A stretch of DNA of 64,000 bases. It comes from Bacillus sp. Marseille-Q3570. GTDB taxonomy: Bacteria; Bacillota; Bacilli; Bacillales; Fictibacillaceae. The notes beneath the pieces were generated by a model, which saw only the letters and a program-made list of their open reading frames with translations, had not been told where the DNA came from and searched no databases. The translations under genes and the position numbers were made by a program. Numbering within the stretch: position 1 is the first letter of the stretch; the number at the start of each line of letters is the position of its first letter. This document shows positions 31,704-41,454 of this stretch, piece after piece. Location of the stretch: NCBI RefSeq assembly GCF_946151055.1, contig NZ_CAMGYZ010000001.1:124001-188000 (forward strand), written 5' to 3'.

Positions 31704-34340
31704 ATGATGAGTGACAATAGATATAACTCACGACAACAACGACGCCAGGGCGCGTCTACAGAGAAAAAGAAACCATCCAATACTAAGAAGAAAAGTATGA
31801 TGAAAAAGATCACTGCTCTTCTTCTTATATTCGGTCTAATAGGTGTGACAGCAGGTGCTATCGCCGTATTTGCGGTCATTAGCCAATCGCCTGAGCTTGA
31901 CCCCAAAGCTCTCGATACACCAGCATCATCCAAACTTTTCGATAAAGATGGTAACGAATTCGGTATGATGAACAACCATGAAAAGCGTATTAAAGCTCCT
32001 ATTGATGATATCCCTCAAGTCTTAAAGGATGCCGTCATCGCCACAGAGGATGTCCGTTTCTATGATCATTTCGGTATCGATGTACGCCGAATCGGGGGTG
32101 CGGCAATCGCTAACATAACAGGAGGTTTCGGCTCTCAGGGGGGAAGTACGATCACCCAACAGGTCATTAAGAACGCATTACTGACAAGAGATAAAAACTT
32201 GACAAGAAAGATTAAAGAAGCATACCTAGCAGTTAAGCTTGAACAACGTTATTCCAAAGACCAAATTTTTGAAATGTATTTAAATAAAATTTTTTATGGT
32301 CAAGAAGCATATGGTGTAGCAACAGCTGCTAAAGTTTATTTCGATAAAGACATAAAAGATTTAGAACTTCATGAAGCAGCATTGTTAGCTGGTTTACCTA
32401 AAGCACCATCTTATTATAATCCTTTAAAAAACCCTGAAGCTGCAGAGAAGCGTCGTAACGTAGTACTTTCACAGATGGCAAAATACGGCTTCATAACAGA
32501 AAAGCAAAAGAATGAAGCTGCTTCGATTCCGGTCACAGATTACGTAAAAGAAAATGAATCTGAAGAAAAACAGAAATCGTATGCAACCTTCAAGGCGCAA
32601 GTGATTAAAGAAGCTGCCAAAATGGCTGGATTCGAGGATCCAGGAGAAGTTTACACGGCTGGTCTTGAAATTCATACCACCCTTGATCCTAATGCACAGA
32701 ACGCCGTTGAAGAAGCTCTTTACAGTGACAAGATCATCAAGGACGAAAATATCCAGGGTGGTATTGTCCTCACTGATACGAAAACCGGTGCGGTGAGAGC
32801 AATCGGAAGCGGCCGGAAAAACACGGCAAGTTCCTTCTATGCAACACAGATGGATTCACGTCAACCAGGTTCATCAATCAAGCCGATACTTGATTACGGT
32901 CCTGCGATTGAACATCTGAAATGGCCGACTTATAAAAAGTTGAGTGATGAAAAACTTGTTGTAAATGGACACGAATTTCACAACTGGGACAGGAAGCATC
33001 ATGGTGATGTGACAATGCGCAGAGCATTGTATGATTCTTATAACCTTCCAGCGATTCGTACATGGCAGGAAGTCGGTCCTGATAAAGCGAAAGATTTCGC
33101 CTCTAAACTCGGAATAGAAGTCGACGATAAACATTACAGCCCAGCTTATGCAATCGGTGGATTCAATAAGAGTCCTTCACCAATGGAAATGGCTGCTGCA
33201 TATGCTGCTTTCGGAAACAAAGGGGTTTATAATAAGCCGTTCACTGTTACGAAAATCAAATTCCCTGACGGCCGTGTCATCGAGCATAAAGCCGAACCGA
33301 AAGCCGCAATGGAAGAGTATACAGCCTACATGGTGACAGACATGTTGAAAGACGTCATCACGAAAGGAACTGCAAAAGGCTATGTAAACCTGGATTTCCC
33401 TGTTGCCGGTAAAACAGGTACGACAAACTATCCTGCAGAATATGGAGAAGAATTCAAAGGTAAAACAAGAGACGCATGGTTCGCAGGTTATTCTTCAAAC
33501 CTATCTGCAGCAGTCTGGACCGGTTACAACCACAGTAAAGATGATGATGGAAATCCGCAATATTTGACGAAAGAAACGGACGATTATTCTAAACTGCTTT
33601 TCAATGACATCATGGCAAAAGCAAGTGCCGATCTAGATAATACGGATTGGAAACGTCCAGACTCTGTCATCGAGGTGCCTATTGAAAAAGGTACTGAAAA
33701 GCGAGCAAGTGAATTCACTCCGAAGGATGAAATCATCAAGGAACTTGCTGTCAAAGGTACCGACCTTCCGGATGTCTCAGAAGAGTATAATAAGCTTGAA
33801 GTACCGCAAGGTTTGAAAGCTGATTATGATGAGAAGAAAAAAGAAGCGAAATTAAAGTGGAAATATCCTAAGAAGTTCATGGAAAAAGGGATCACATTCA
33901 AGATTCTTTATTCGATTGATGATGGCGGATTCCAGGAGCTCACGACTCAAAAAGAAATGGAGCTGGTCGTTCAGAACATGTCTCCAGGTGCGAATTATAC
34001 TTTTGCAGTCGTAGCGGTCGATGAGGAAAACAAAAAAGAAAGTGAACCTGCAACTGTACAAGTAACAACGCAAGAAGAAAAGAAAGAAGACGACTCCGGC
34101 TTCCCTCCTTTCGGTGATGATGGTGAGGGAGATGGAAATGGTAACGGTAACGGTGGAGGACCTGATCAAGGAGAAGGCCCACCACCTCCACCAGAGGATG
34201 AAGATGGAAACGGTGGAGATGGAAATGGTAATCCTGATGAGGGTGGCGGAAATCCGAATGAAGACGGCGGCGATTCTGGCTTGCCATTCGGCATAGGTGG
34301 ATTCGTCCCTCCATCTCATTATAATGAACAAGCTTCATAA
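31704..34340 (+). CDS. ponA: Class A penicillin-binding protein 1 (PonA)
   Basis: An 878-residue bifunctional peptidoglycan synthase. A basic cytoplasmic N terminus and one membrane helix (about 37-58) are followed by the GT51 transglycosylase domain (ATEDVRFYDHFGID with the catalytic Glu; GGSTITQQVIKN) and the transpeptidase domain with SSIK, SYN and KTGTT motifs. After it comes a fibronectin type III-like domain (about 690-785) and a Gly/Asn/Asp/Pro-rich tail, as in B. subtilis PBP1. Confidence 0.97.
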   Translation: MMSDNRYNSRQQRRQGASTEKKKPSNTKKKSMMKKITALLLIFGLIGVTAGAIAVFAVISQSPELDPKALDTPASSKLFDKDGNEFGMMNNHEKRIKAPIDDIPQVLKDAVIATEDVRFYDHFGIDVRRIGGAAIANITGGFGSQGGSTITQQVIKNALLTRDKNLTRKIKEAYLAVKLEQRYSKDQIFEMYLNKIFYGQEAYGVATAAKVYFDKDIKDLELHEAALLAGLPKAPSYYNPLKNPEAAEKRRNVVLSQMAKYGFITEKQKNEAASIPVTDYVKENESEEKQKSYATFKAQVIKEAAKMAGFEDPGEVYTAGLEIHTTLDPNAQNAVEEALYSDKIIKDENIQGGIVLTDTKTGAVRAIGSGRKNTASSFYATQMDSRQPGSSIKPILDYGPAIEHLKWPTYKKLSDEKLVVNGHEFHNWDRKHHGDVTMRRALYDSYNLPAIRTWQEVGPDKAKDFASKLGIEVDDKHYSPAYAIGGFNKSPSPMEMAAAYAAFGNKGVYNKPFTVTKIKFPDGRVIEHKAEPKAAMEEYTAYMVTDMLKDVITKGTAKGYVNLDFPVAGKTGTTNYPAEYGEEFKGKTRDAWFAGYSSNLSAAVWTGYNHSKDDDGNPQYLTKETDDYSKLLFNDIMAKASADLDNTDWKRPDSVIEVPIEKGTEKRASEFTPKDEIIKELAVKGTDLPDVSEEYNKLEVPQGLKADYDEKKKEAKLKWKYPKKFMEKGITFKILYSIDDGGFQELTTQKEMELVVQNMSPGANYTFAVVAVDEENKKESEPATVQVTTQEEKKEDDSGFPPFGDDGEGDGNGNGNGGGPDQGEGPPPPPEDEDGNGGDGNGNPDEGGGNPNEDGGDSGLPFGIGGFVPPSHYNEQAS

Positions 34341-34347
34341 TAGATTT

Positions 34348-34386
34348 TAAAAACCCTGAGCGGAATATTCCGCTCAGGGTTTTATC
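34348..34386. terminator. Bidirectional terminator between ponA and the SleL-like gene
   Basis: CCCTGAGCG/CGCTCAGGG stem with A and T runs on both sides; usable by both convergent genes. Confidence 0.85.
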
Positions 34387-35656
34387 ATCTCTTGATATTG
34401 AACCGATCTTTGATCAGTGTCCAAAGAGGTGTGTATGGGAAAGCAAGATTCCAGAATGACATGCCTGCTATATCCAGCTTTTTGATCAAATCAAATTTGG
34501 CTGACATACTTCTCAAGTCCTCAAACCAAACGATATGTTCCTTACCGTTTTCATCATAATAGGTGTAGTAAGGAGCCTGGTCTTCCTCATCATACTGAAT
34601 CTCAGTTTTTCTTGTATATGCTAATCGTGTCGCCTGAGGTACACTTAAAGCTTTTGCGAAAGGGCCTCCCTCCACATACGGTAACGTCCAGTCATACCCA
34701 TATAAGTTGATACCCATTACCAGTTTTTCTTTTGGAATTTCCGTCAATGCATATCTCAGGACCTTTTCCACCTCTGGAAGTGGACTTACGGGTAGCGGCG
34801 GTCCTCCGCTCCATCCCCACTCATATGTCATGATGATGACATAATCAACGATTTCTCCATGTGCTTTAAAATCGTGCCCTTCATAAAGGACCCCTTTTTG
34901 ATCAGCACTTATCTTCGGTGCGAGAGCAGTAGATACAACATAACCTTGAGGCCGCATTTTTGCTACAAGCTTGCGCAAGAATTCGTTATAGGGTTCTTTA
35001 TTCTGACTTCCTAAAAACTCGAAGTCGATGTTGACACCCTGGAAACCTTTATTTTTCATCACTGTTTCAATATTGGTGATCAGTGTATTCTGGATCTGGT
35101 CATTCTTAAGAACGGCTGTTGCTAATTCAGTATCGAACTCTACTCCCTCTTTAATATTCGTCACGGTCATGATCGGTTTCACATTGTTCGCCTTTGCTAC
35201 TTCAATCAATGCATCATCGTTATCCAAAGGCCTGATGTTGCCTTGTTCATCAATGTGGTAACTGAATACGGACAACCAGCTTAATGCATTACCTGCAGTC
35301 TTTGCATTCTCCACCGATTTTTCATATGGTTCGGCATATGCGTTCACCAGTGTGGTCGTTTTCGGCCTCTGAGGCACACGGAGCACTTGACCTGGATATA
35401 AAATATTTCCCTGAATTTGTGGATTCGCATTCTTAAGCAGTTCACTCGAGACACCCGTTTTATTCGCTATACTGAAAAAAGAATCTCCCGGCTGTACAGT
35501 ATACCTATTTTGCGTTGGAATCAGCAGTGTCTGACCGATTGCAAGCTGATCCGGAGCTTCCAAACCATTCAGATCGACAATTTGCTGCCAAGGTATACCA
35601 TACTGTTGAGAGATTCCCCAAAGGGATTGTCCTCTTCTTACAACATGGATTTGCAT
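34385..35656 (-). CDS. sleL: Spore cortex-lytic N-acetylglucosaminidase, LysM-GH18 (SleL/YaaH type)
   Basis: A 423-residue protein with two N-terminal LysM modules (about residues 1-47 and 50-94) and a GH18 catalytic domain (about 100-420). The GH18 active-site strand is GFQGVNIDFEFLG with the catalytic Glu. There is no signal peptide, as is usual for SleL/YaaH, which is deposited in the spore coat and degrades cortex fragments at germination. GGAGGGAC lies before the ATG. Confidence 0.88.
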   Translation of the reverse strand: MQIHVVRRGQSLWGISQQYGIPWQQIVDLNGLEAPDQLAIGQTLLIPTQNRYTVQPGDSFFSIANKTGVSSELLKNANPQIQGNILYPGQVLRVPQRPKTTTLVNAYAEPYEKSVENAKTAGNALSWLSVFSYHIDEQGNIRPLDNDDALIEVAKANNVKPIMTVTNIKEGVEFDTELATAVLKNDQIQNTLITNIETVMKNKGFQGVNIDFEFLGSQNKEPYNEFLRKLVAKMRPQGYVVSTALAPKISADQKGVLYEGHDFKAHGEIVDYVIIMTYEWGWSGGPPLPVSPLPEVEKVLRYALTEIPKEKLVMGINLYGYDWTLPYVEGGPFAKALSVPQATRLAYTRKTEIQYDEEDQAPYYTYYDENGKEHIVWFEDLRSMSAKFDLIKKLDIAGMSFWNLAFPYTPLWTLIKDRFNIKR

Positions 35657-35704
35657 GGATATAGTCCCTCCTGCCCGACATAATCATGCTATTATCCTAT
35701 GTTG

Positions 35705-36202
35705 TCAATTGTTGTCCATATGCTGTTTTTTTCGTTCTTCCATCATCCACTTCTTCTCCATCTCATCATAGAGCTGACACAATTGGATGAAAGACTGGTA
35801 ATGATCAGGGTTTCCCATAAGGAAGGAAAGCCGTTCATAAAGATTTGAAGGTTGTATTTTCATTAAAGATAATTCTTCCTTCAAATGAGTCAAACGTTTC
35901 ACTTTCTTCTTATTGGTCCAATAGATCAAAGTAATGAACCACCCGATTCCAGCAATCATTTTTGGACGTGCTGCCTGTCGGTTACGCTGGGAAAACAGAT
36001 TAGAAATTTCGTCTTTTCCTTCTCTCCAACATCCAAACAAATAGGTACACAATGTTGAACGATCGATCGTTTCATCAAGTATATCCATTATAAAAGGGAC
36101 TTGTACCAATTCTTCCGTATTCACCCTCTCATCATAAGTGACCCTGTCATCGAATAGTGGATGTTCGAATTCCTCCGGAAGCTGAATTGTCCTCTTAGAC
36201 AT
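35705..36202 (-). CDS. ypoC: YpoC family protein
   Basis: A 165-residue protein of the Bacillales YpoC family; the function is unknown. It is helical and basic in the C-terminal half (MEKKWMMEERKKQH). It overlaps the nth stop by 8 nt, completing the dnaD-nth-ypoC operon seen in B. subtilis. Confidence 0.85.
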   Translation of the reverse strand: MSKRTIQLPEEFEHPLFDDRVTYDERVNTEELVQVPFIMDILDETIDRSTLCTYLFGCWREGKDEISNLFSQRNRQAARPKMIAGIGWFITLIYWTNKKKVKRLTHLKEELSLMKIQPSNLYERLSFLMGNPDHYQSFIQLCQLYDEMEKKWMMEERKKQHMDNN

Positions 36203-36854
36203 TCTCTTTCACTTTCTTCATCCTTTTTTGTCCTTCACGACATAAGTGAAGAAGCGGGCACGTCGTACACTGGGGATTTTGTGACTTACAGTGATACCGC
36301 CCGAAAAAAATAAGACGATGATGCGTCTCTGACCACTTTTCATTAGGAATCTTACGCATCAATGTTTTCTCGACTTCCAGCACACTATCTTTCCATTTAC
36401 AGATTCCGAGTCGTTTGGATACCCGCTCTACATGTGTATCAACTGCAATTGCAGGTTCACCGAATGCCACAGAAACAATGACATTTGCTGTCTTCCGTCC
36501 CACACCAGGCAGCTTCACCAGTTCATCCCGATTTTGCGGAACCACACCGCCATGTTCATGAATAAGGATTTCCGAAAGTTTTCGTATGTTCTTAGCTTTG
36601 TTTCGGAACAGTCCGATTGAACGGATATCTTCTTGTAATTCTTCCAATGGAACAGCTAAGTAGTCTTCCGGACTTTTATATTTGTCGAATAAACCTGGTG
36701 TCACTTTATTGACAAGTGCATCTGTACATTGGGCGGACAATAGAACAGCAATCGTCAGTTCAAAAGGGTTGGTATGGTGCAATTCACAATGGGCATCAGG
36801 GAACATATTTCCTATTTCATCTAATACTTCATGGATTTGTTTCTTTGTCAACAT
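36195..36854 (-). CDS. nth: Endonuclease III
   Basis: A 219-residue DNA glycosylase/AP lyase that removes oxidised pyrimidines. The helix-hairpin-helix LPGVGRKTANVIVSVAFG carries the catalytic Lys, with Asp in AVDTHVERV. The C-terminal 4Fe-4S motif is C-x6-C-x2-C-x5-C (CKSQNPQCTTCPLLHLC). It follows dnaD by 18 bp and overlaps ypoC. Confidence 0.96.
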   Translation of the reverse strand: MLTKKQIHEVLDEIGNMFPDAHCELHHTNPFELTIAVLLSAQCTDALVNKVTPGLFDKYKSPEDYLAVPLEELQEDIRSIGLFRNKAKNIRKLSEILIHEHGGVVPQNRDELVKLPGVGRKTANVIVSVAFGEPAIAVDTHVERVSKRLGICKWKDSVLEVEKTLMRKIPNEKWSETHHRLIFFGRYHCKSQNPQCTTCPLLHLCREGQKRMKKVKENV

Positions 36855-36872
36855 GGATGATCGCGTCCTTTA

Positions 36873-37589
36873 TTACGATTGTTCGAGCCAGTTATAGTAC
36901 GGAAAATCAGTTTTTCCGTTTGATGTGCTCTGTTGTGAGCTTGATTTCTTATAGCGCTGTTGTCGAAACTTTTCACCGTATTGCTTTGCTTCCTCGACGG
37001 TACGTATTCCGTTCTTCTTCCACTCGAATAAAATTCGATCGATGTACCGAAAGTTAAGTTTTCCAGATAGTACAGCTTCCTTCAAAGCAGCAATGATGAT
37101 CGAAGAATCGTGTTGATCCTGATCAAGCCACATCGATAGGGTTTCACATTCGATCGGTGATAAAGGTCTGCCGAACTCTTTTTCCATGATTGTGTAGATC
37201 TGCTGCTCTTGTTCCTGATGTTTATCACGATCATGATCAATCTGATCCTCTTCTAAGACTCTGATCAGCTTCTCCCATAGTGGCTCGAGTGTATATGTTT
37301 CAGAATAAATTTTTTGTACAGAGTCTTCTTGTTCTTCTATTTTCAACATCCCTTTTTGAATGCAAGTCCGTAAAATTTGCATACATTTATGAGGAGTAAT
37401 CGTCATTCTTGCTGATAATTGTTCTGGTGTAGGAAAATGGTTTCCTCCTTCAAGGAACGAATGCATATGTATCAGAACCATCAATTCTTCTTCATCAAGT
37501 CCAAGTCGGCAATAATTCACCAAAAGGACATTGGGTATGGATATCGTCCCCATCCCGATCCAACTAAAAAAGCTCTCTTTTCTCATCAT
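36873..37589 (-). CDS. dnaD: Replication initiation/restart protein DnaD
   Basis: A 238-residue primosomal protein that remodels DNA at oriC and helps load the helicase. The N-terminal winged-helix DDBH1 domain (1-110) and C-terminal DDBH2 domain (about 130-200, ending YIDRILFEWKKNGI) are both present, then NWLEQS. The start is the ATG-ATG at 37589/37586 after AAGGAGGTGG. First gene of dnaD-nth-ypoC. Confidence 0.95.
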   Translation of the reverse strand: MMRKESFFSWIGMGTISIPNVLLVNYCRLGLDEEELMVLIHMHSFLEGGNHFPTPEQLSARMTITPHKCMQILRTCIQKGMLKIEEQEDSVQKIYSETYTLEPLWEKLIRVLEEDQIDHDRDKHQEQEQQIYTIMEKEFGRPLSPIECETLSMWLDQDQHDSSIIIAALKEAVLSGKLNFRYIDRILFEWKKNGIRTVEEAKQYGEKFRQQRYKKSSSQQSTSNGKTDFPYYNWLEQS

Positions 37590-37681
37590 ACCCACCTCCT
37601 TTTCATTATAACAAATCAACCCGAATCGATGATTGTTTTCCTCAAAATCAGTTTTTATTTATAAAAGATCCAAGAAAAACA

Positions 37682-37708
37682 GTTCTCATGCTCAGGAAGC
37701 ATGAGAAC
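37682..37708. repeat. Perfect hairpin downstream of asnS
   Basis: GTTCTCATGCT/AGCATGAGAAC, an 11-bp perfect stem with a 5-nt loop, followed on the minus strand by TGTTTTTC. It may be a second terminator for asnS or a small repetitive palindrome. Confidence 0.6.
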
Positions 37709-37714
37709 CGTCCC

Positions 37715-37793
37715 CAAAAAAGAAAGCACTTGGTGTAATCGAGTCTTACATGCAAGCATGACGATCTCTACACTAGTGCTTTTCAAAATAAAG
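37715..37793 (-). terminator. Main terminator of asnS
   Basis: AAAGCACT/AGTGCTTT closes a larger stem including GTGTA/TACAC, followed by CTTTTTT on the minus strand, 20 bp after the asnS stop. Confidence 0.75.
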
Positions 37794-37812
37794 CGCTTAT
37801 TCGATGATTTTA

Positions 37813-39105
37813 TTAAGGATATAAACGATTGAGCAGACGCGGGAACGGAATGGACTCACGGATATGTTCGATGCCCGACAACCAGGCAACTGTACGCTCT
37901 AGACCAAGTCCAAAACCAGAATGAGGTACACTGCCATACTTCCGTAATTCTAAATACCATTTATATGCATCATCTGACAAGTCATGTTCTTCATAACGTT
38001 TACTCATCAGCTCGAGGTCATCAATTCTCTGGCTCCCACCGATGATTTCACCATAACCTTCAGGTGCGATCAAGTCTGCACATAATACAATATCATCGCG
38101 TTCAGGATGCGGCTTCATATAAAATGCTTTGATGTCCTTTGGATAATTCGTAATGAACACTGGTTGATCAAAGCTTTCTGCAATCGCCGTTTCATGAGGG
38201 GCTCCAAAATCTTCTCCCCACTCGATATCATCAAAGCCTTTTTCTTTAAGTAGTTCGATTGCATCATCATACGAGATTCGGGGGAAAGGAGCTTTGATTT
38301 TTTCAAGGTTCTCAATATTACGTCCTAAGGTTTCGAGCTCTATCCGACAATTTTCAAGTACAGATTTTGCTAAGAAAGCGACGTATTGTTCCTGGATTTG
38401 AAGGCTCTCTTCATGTTCCACGAATGCCATTTCCGGCTCGATCATCCAAAATTCGATTAGATGGCGGCGTGTCTTTGATTTTTCAGCCCGGAAAGTCGGG
38501 CCGAAAGAGAAAACACGACCAAAAGCCATTGCTGCAGCTTCCATGTAAAGCTGTCCACTTTGTGAAAGATAAGCATCCTCATCAAAGTATTTCGTATGGA
38601 ATAACGTTGTTGTCCCTTCTGCAGAGCTTCCAGTCAAAATGGGAGGATCGATTTTCACGAAGCCTTCCTTATTGAAAAACTCATATGTAGCGCGAATAAT
38701 TTCGTTTCTGATACGCATGATCGAATGTTGCTTTCTTGAACGTAACCATAAATGACGGTTGTCCATCAAGAATTCGGTACCGTGTTCTTTCGGTGTGATC
38801 GGATAGTCGACAGATTCATTGATCACTTCCACTCCAGAAACGACAAGCTCAACACCTGTTGGAGAACGGTCATCTTTTTGGACGGTTCCTGTCACATACA
38901 GGCTGGACTCTTGAGTGATTGATTTTGCTGTCGTCCATACATCTTCCTCGACTTCTTTTTTTACGACGACACCTTGGACAAATCCAGTGCCATCACGCAA
39001 TTGTAAAAATGCAATTTTTCCACTTGAACGTTTATTGGCGAGCCAAGCACCGATTGTCACTCTTTCACCAATATGATCACGTAATAACTGAATTGTGGTT
39101 TTCAC
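37813..39105 (-). CDS. asnS: Asparaginyl-tRNA synthetase
   Basis: A 430-residue class IIb aminoacyl-tRNA synthetase. The OB-fold anticodon domain is at the N terminus (about 1-130), then the class II motifs: [11 protein letters not shown], motif 2 [15 protein letters not shown] and motif 3 [13 protein letters not shown]. The start is the GTG at 39105 ([13 protein letters not shown]) with GGAGGGA 7 nt upstream, which gives the B. subtilis length; the open frame to 39423 runs over aspB and is not coding. No T-box was found. Confidence 0.96.
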   Translation of the reverse strand: MKTTIQLLRDHIGERVTIGAWLANKRSSGKIAFLQLRDGTGFVQGVVVKKEVEEDVWTTAKSITQESSLYVTGTVQKDDRSPTGVELVVSGVEVINESVDYPITPKEHGTEFLMDNRHLWLRSRKQHSIMRIRNEIIRATYEFFNKEGFVKIDPPILTGSSAEGTTTLFHTKYFDEDAYLSQSGQLYMEAAAMAFGRVFSFGPTFRAEKSKTRRHLIEFWMIEPEMAFVEHEESLQIQEQYVAFLAKSVLENCRIELETLGRNIENLEKIKAPFPRISYDDAIELLKEKGFDDIEWGEDFGAPHETAIAESFDQPVFITNYPKDIKAFYMKPHPERDDIVLCADLIAPEGYGEIIGGSQRIDDLELMSKRYEEHDLSDDAYKWYLELRKYGSVPHSGFGLGLERTVAWLSGIEHIRESIPFPRLLNRLYP

Positions 39106-39170
39106 AATATTCCCTCCACCCATGTTAACTCTACAATTTACTTTTTGATTTGCTTTTCTTATTTTACATA

Positions 39171-39197
39171 AACAAGAGCCGATAAACAACCGGCCCT
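39171..39197 (-). terminator. Possible terminator of aspB
   Basis: AGGGCCG/CGGCTCT stem followed by TGTTTATG on the minus strand, at the aspB stop. It is weak, so some read-through into asnS is likely. Confidence 0.45.
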
Positions 39198-40381
39198 TAC
39201 TTTTGGTGAATTTCCATGAAATTCTTAATACGTTCCAGCGCTTCTTCCAAAACTGGAAGTGATGTTGCATACGATAATCGCACATTATCTGGAGCACCGA
39301 AACCGCTTCCTGGTACCAGGGCAACCTTTTCATATTCAAGTACTGCTTCCACCCACTCATCAACAGTTTCGAATCCTGTGAGCTCAATCGCTTCTGTAAC
39401 GTTAGGGAACAAATAGAATGCACCCTTTGGCTTGACGCATTTGAATCCTGGAATCTGGATCAATTGCTCATAGACTTTGTTGAGGCGATCTTCAAAGGCC
39501 TTCTTCATTTCTTCAACTGGTTCCTGAGTACCGTCATATGCCGCAATCGCTGCATGTTGTGCAATCGAAGTAGGGTTTGACGTACTGTGACTTGCAAGAT
39601 TCGTCATTGCCTGGATCACATCACGGTTACCAACAGCATACCCGATTCGCCATCCTGTCATAGCATGTGATTTCGAGACACCATTGATGATGATCGTCTT
39701 CTCTTTTAATTCAGGAGATAACTGTGCAATCGAAATATGACGCTCTCCAAAATAAGTCAGTTTTTCATAAATTTCATCCGAAACGATCATAATGTCGTGT
39801 TTGAGACACACGTCACCAATCGCTTTCAATTCGTCAGATGAATAGATCGCTCCAGTAGGATTTGATGGAGAATTCAAGATCAGGATTTTCGTTTTATCGC
39901 TGATGACATCTTGCAATTGTTCAGGAGCAAGTTTAAATCCATTCTCTTCTTTACCTTCTACGTGTACCGGAGTCCCGCCAGCAAGTTTCACTTGTTCAGG
40001 ATAACTAACCCAATATGGTGTCGGTACAATCACTTCGTCTCCTTCATCCAACAAAACCTGGAATAACGTATATAAAGCATGCTTTGCACCCGTCGTTACG
40101 ATTACTTCACCTGGTACATAAGATAGCTCCTGATCTTGTTCAAGCTTTTGGATGATGCTTTCTTTCAGTTTTGGCAGTCCTCCAGCGGGTGTATATCTTG
40201 TATACCCTTCATTCATTGCATTTTGCGCACTTTCAAGGATATGATCAGGTGTGTTGAAATCCGGTTCACCTGCACCAAGACCGATGACATCGTGCCCTTC
40301 CGCTTTCAACGCATTTGCTTTTGCTGTAATCGCTAATGTACTTGATGGTGTCAATGCTTTTACACGCTTTGCTAATTTCAT
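39197..40381 (-). CDS. aspB: Aspartate aminotransferase, class I (PLP)
   Basis: A 394-residue pyridoxal-phosphate enzyme interconverting aspartate/oxaloacetate and glutamate/2-oxoglutarate. The PLP lysine lies in [17 protein letters not shown] (about 235-240); [11 protein letters not shown] and the C-terminal RLSYATSL arginine are present. A GGAGGGTC site precedes the ATG. It lies between ypmB and asnS as in B. subtilis. Aspartate made here feeds dapB and panD products. Confidence 0.94.
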   Translation of the reverse strand: MKLAKRVKALTPSSTLAITAKANALKAEGHDVIGLGAGEPDFNTPDHILESAQNAMNEGYTRYTPAGGLPKLKESIIQKLEQDQELSYVPGEVIVTTGAKHALYTLFQVLLDEGDEVIVPTPYWVSYPEQVKLAGGTPVHVEGKEENGFKLAPEQLQDVISDKTKILILNSPSNPTGAIYSSDELKAIGDVCLKHDIMIVSDEIYEKLTYFGERHISIAQLSPELKEKTIIINGVSKSHAMTGWRIGYAVGNRDVIQAMTNLASHSTSNPTSIAQHAAIAAYDGTQEPVEEMKKAFEDRLNKVYEQLIQIPGFKCVKPKGAFYLFPNVTEAIELTGFETVDEWVEAVLEYEKVALVPGSGFGAPDNVRLSYATSLPVLEEALERIKNFMEIHQK

Positions 40382-40412
40382 TACAGACCCTCCATTAAAT
40401 TACTCGGTTAAA

Positions 40413-40916
40413 CTATAACTGTTGGTTCATTGTGTAAGCTTTGAAAAAAGTTCCGTCTTTGAATCGTATGTAATGGAATGTATATCTGCTTCCGCCTTGT
40501 TTATATACGATTTCCCATACAGGTGTGAATGCAGAAGTTTCACGGTATTTTTCCAACCCCAGCCGTATCGAAACCACTTTATCGGCATTCAATTCTTGTT
40601 GTATATATTGTTTCACCTTCTCGATATTCCAACCCTCTTCAGTTTGCAGTACATGAAAGTCATTTTCATCAGATAGTGGAACGAAAACATAGCTCTCTTC
40701 ATCGTCTACCATAGCACGGATTACATCGAAAGCGCCATGTGAACCATTATAATGTTCGATGCCTTCAACTTGAGTGACATCATATTCAGCCTTTGCTATT
40801 GCAACACTTTCCTGTTGTCCCTTGCCATAACCATTCCAAACATAGTAATAATACGATACACCGATCACTGACGTCACAAATAGAAATGCTGCCAAAATAT
40901 ATAACGTTTTCTTCAT
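40413..40916 (-). CDS. ypmB: YpmB: membrane-anchored DUF5590 protein
   Basis: A 167-residue protein with an N-terminal membrane anchor/signal (residues 5-24, LYILAAFLFVTSVIGVSYYY) and an extracytoplasmic PepSY-like region, with YVFVPLSDENDFHVLQTEEG and TPVWEIVYKQGGSRYTFHYI. The function is unknown. It starts 9 nt after ypmA and lies upstream of aspB. Confidence 0.85.
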   Translation of the reverse strand: MKKTLYILAAFLFVTSVIGVSYYYYVWNGYGKGQQESVAIAKAEYDVTQVEGIEHYNGSHGAFDVIRAMVDDEESYVFVPLSDENDFHVLQTEEGWNIEKVKQYIQQELNADKVVSIRLGLEKYRETSAFTPVWEIVYKQGGSRYTFHYIRFKDGTFFKAYTMNQQL

Positions 40917-40924
40917 CTGTACCC

Positions 40925-41095
40925 CTATGTTCGATAGATGGTGAAGACCATCTTCTCTTCATCGTCTTTATCCAGTGCTAACCCGAACATCAAATCCTGA
41001 TGTTTAAGCGTCCTGTTCAACGCATCCACTATTTTGTAAAGATCACTGGAAGATTGGACCTTCACAGTAGAAAGTATTTCGATCTTACTCTCCAT
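40925..41095 (-). CDS. ypmA: YpmA (DUF4264) small protein
   Basis: A 56-residue protein, MESKIEILSTVKVQSSSDLY... ending KMVFTIYRT. It matches the conserved Bacillales YpmA family; the function is unknown. GAGGTGG lies 8 nt before the ATG. It is the first gene of ypmA-ypmB. Confidence 0.85.
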   Translation of the reverse strand: MESKIEILSTVKVQSSSDLYKIVDALNRTLKHQDLMFGLALDKDDEEKMVFTIYRT

Positions 41096-41261
41096 TTGTC
41101 ATCCCACCTCACCCTGTTGCCTTATAAGTCGATCGATGCTATTCGGTATTTTGTTTTCCTGTTTTATCCTTCAATAACTCATTTGTTTAGGGACAAAATA
41201 AAAGTATCAACCAAGCAGTTCTTAAAAAACTGCATTATATATTTCCTTCCCTACACCTTTT

Positions 41262-41291
41262 AGGCTGACTTCTTGAAGTCAGCCCTTTTTC
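41262..41291 (+). terminator. Plus-strand terminator without an obvious gene
   Basis: GGCTGACTTC/GAAGTCAGCC stem, 10 bp, followed by CTTTTTC on the plus strand only. No plus-strand gene precedes it, so it may end a small RNA or stop antisense transcription. Confidence 0.6.
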
Positions 41292-41410
41292 TTACCTACT
41301 TGTTTATTTTCAACGATTCCATCGCCTTTTTCAATACTTTTCAGAAACATTTTTATACGTTTTATTACATTGCTCAATGTATTTTTTAAAAGGCCATTTC
41401 GTTTGTTCAT
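41279..41410 (-). CDS. Possible 43-residue basic peptide
   Basis: An open frame from ATG 41410 encodes MNKRNGLLKNTLSNVIKRIK... with many Lys and no Cys. The nearest AAGGAG is too far upstream (about 35 nt), so there is no real ribosome binding site. The rest of the 358-bp gap between ypmA and the MBL gene shows nothing else. Confidence 0.2.
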   Translation of the reverse strand: MNKRNGLLKNTLSNVIKRIKMFLKSIEKGDGIVENKQVGKKKG

Positions 41411-41454
41411 CAATGATGGGTTATTACGAAAATATACATTGCTCCTTGTTAGTA

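Noticed and set aside
39106-39196. T-box leader before asnS
   Set aside because: No AGGGTGG-type T-box sequence or specifier structure; the gap from aspB is too short.
39106-39423. Upstream extension of asnS
   Set aside because: It overlaps aspB in another frame; the GTG at 39105 gives the exact family N terminus and length.
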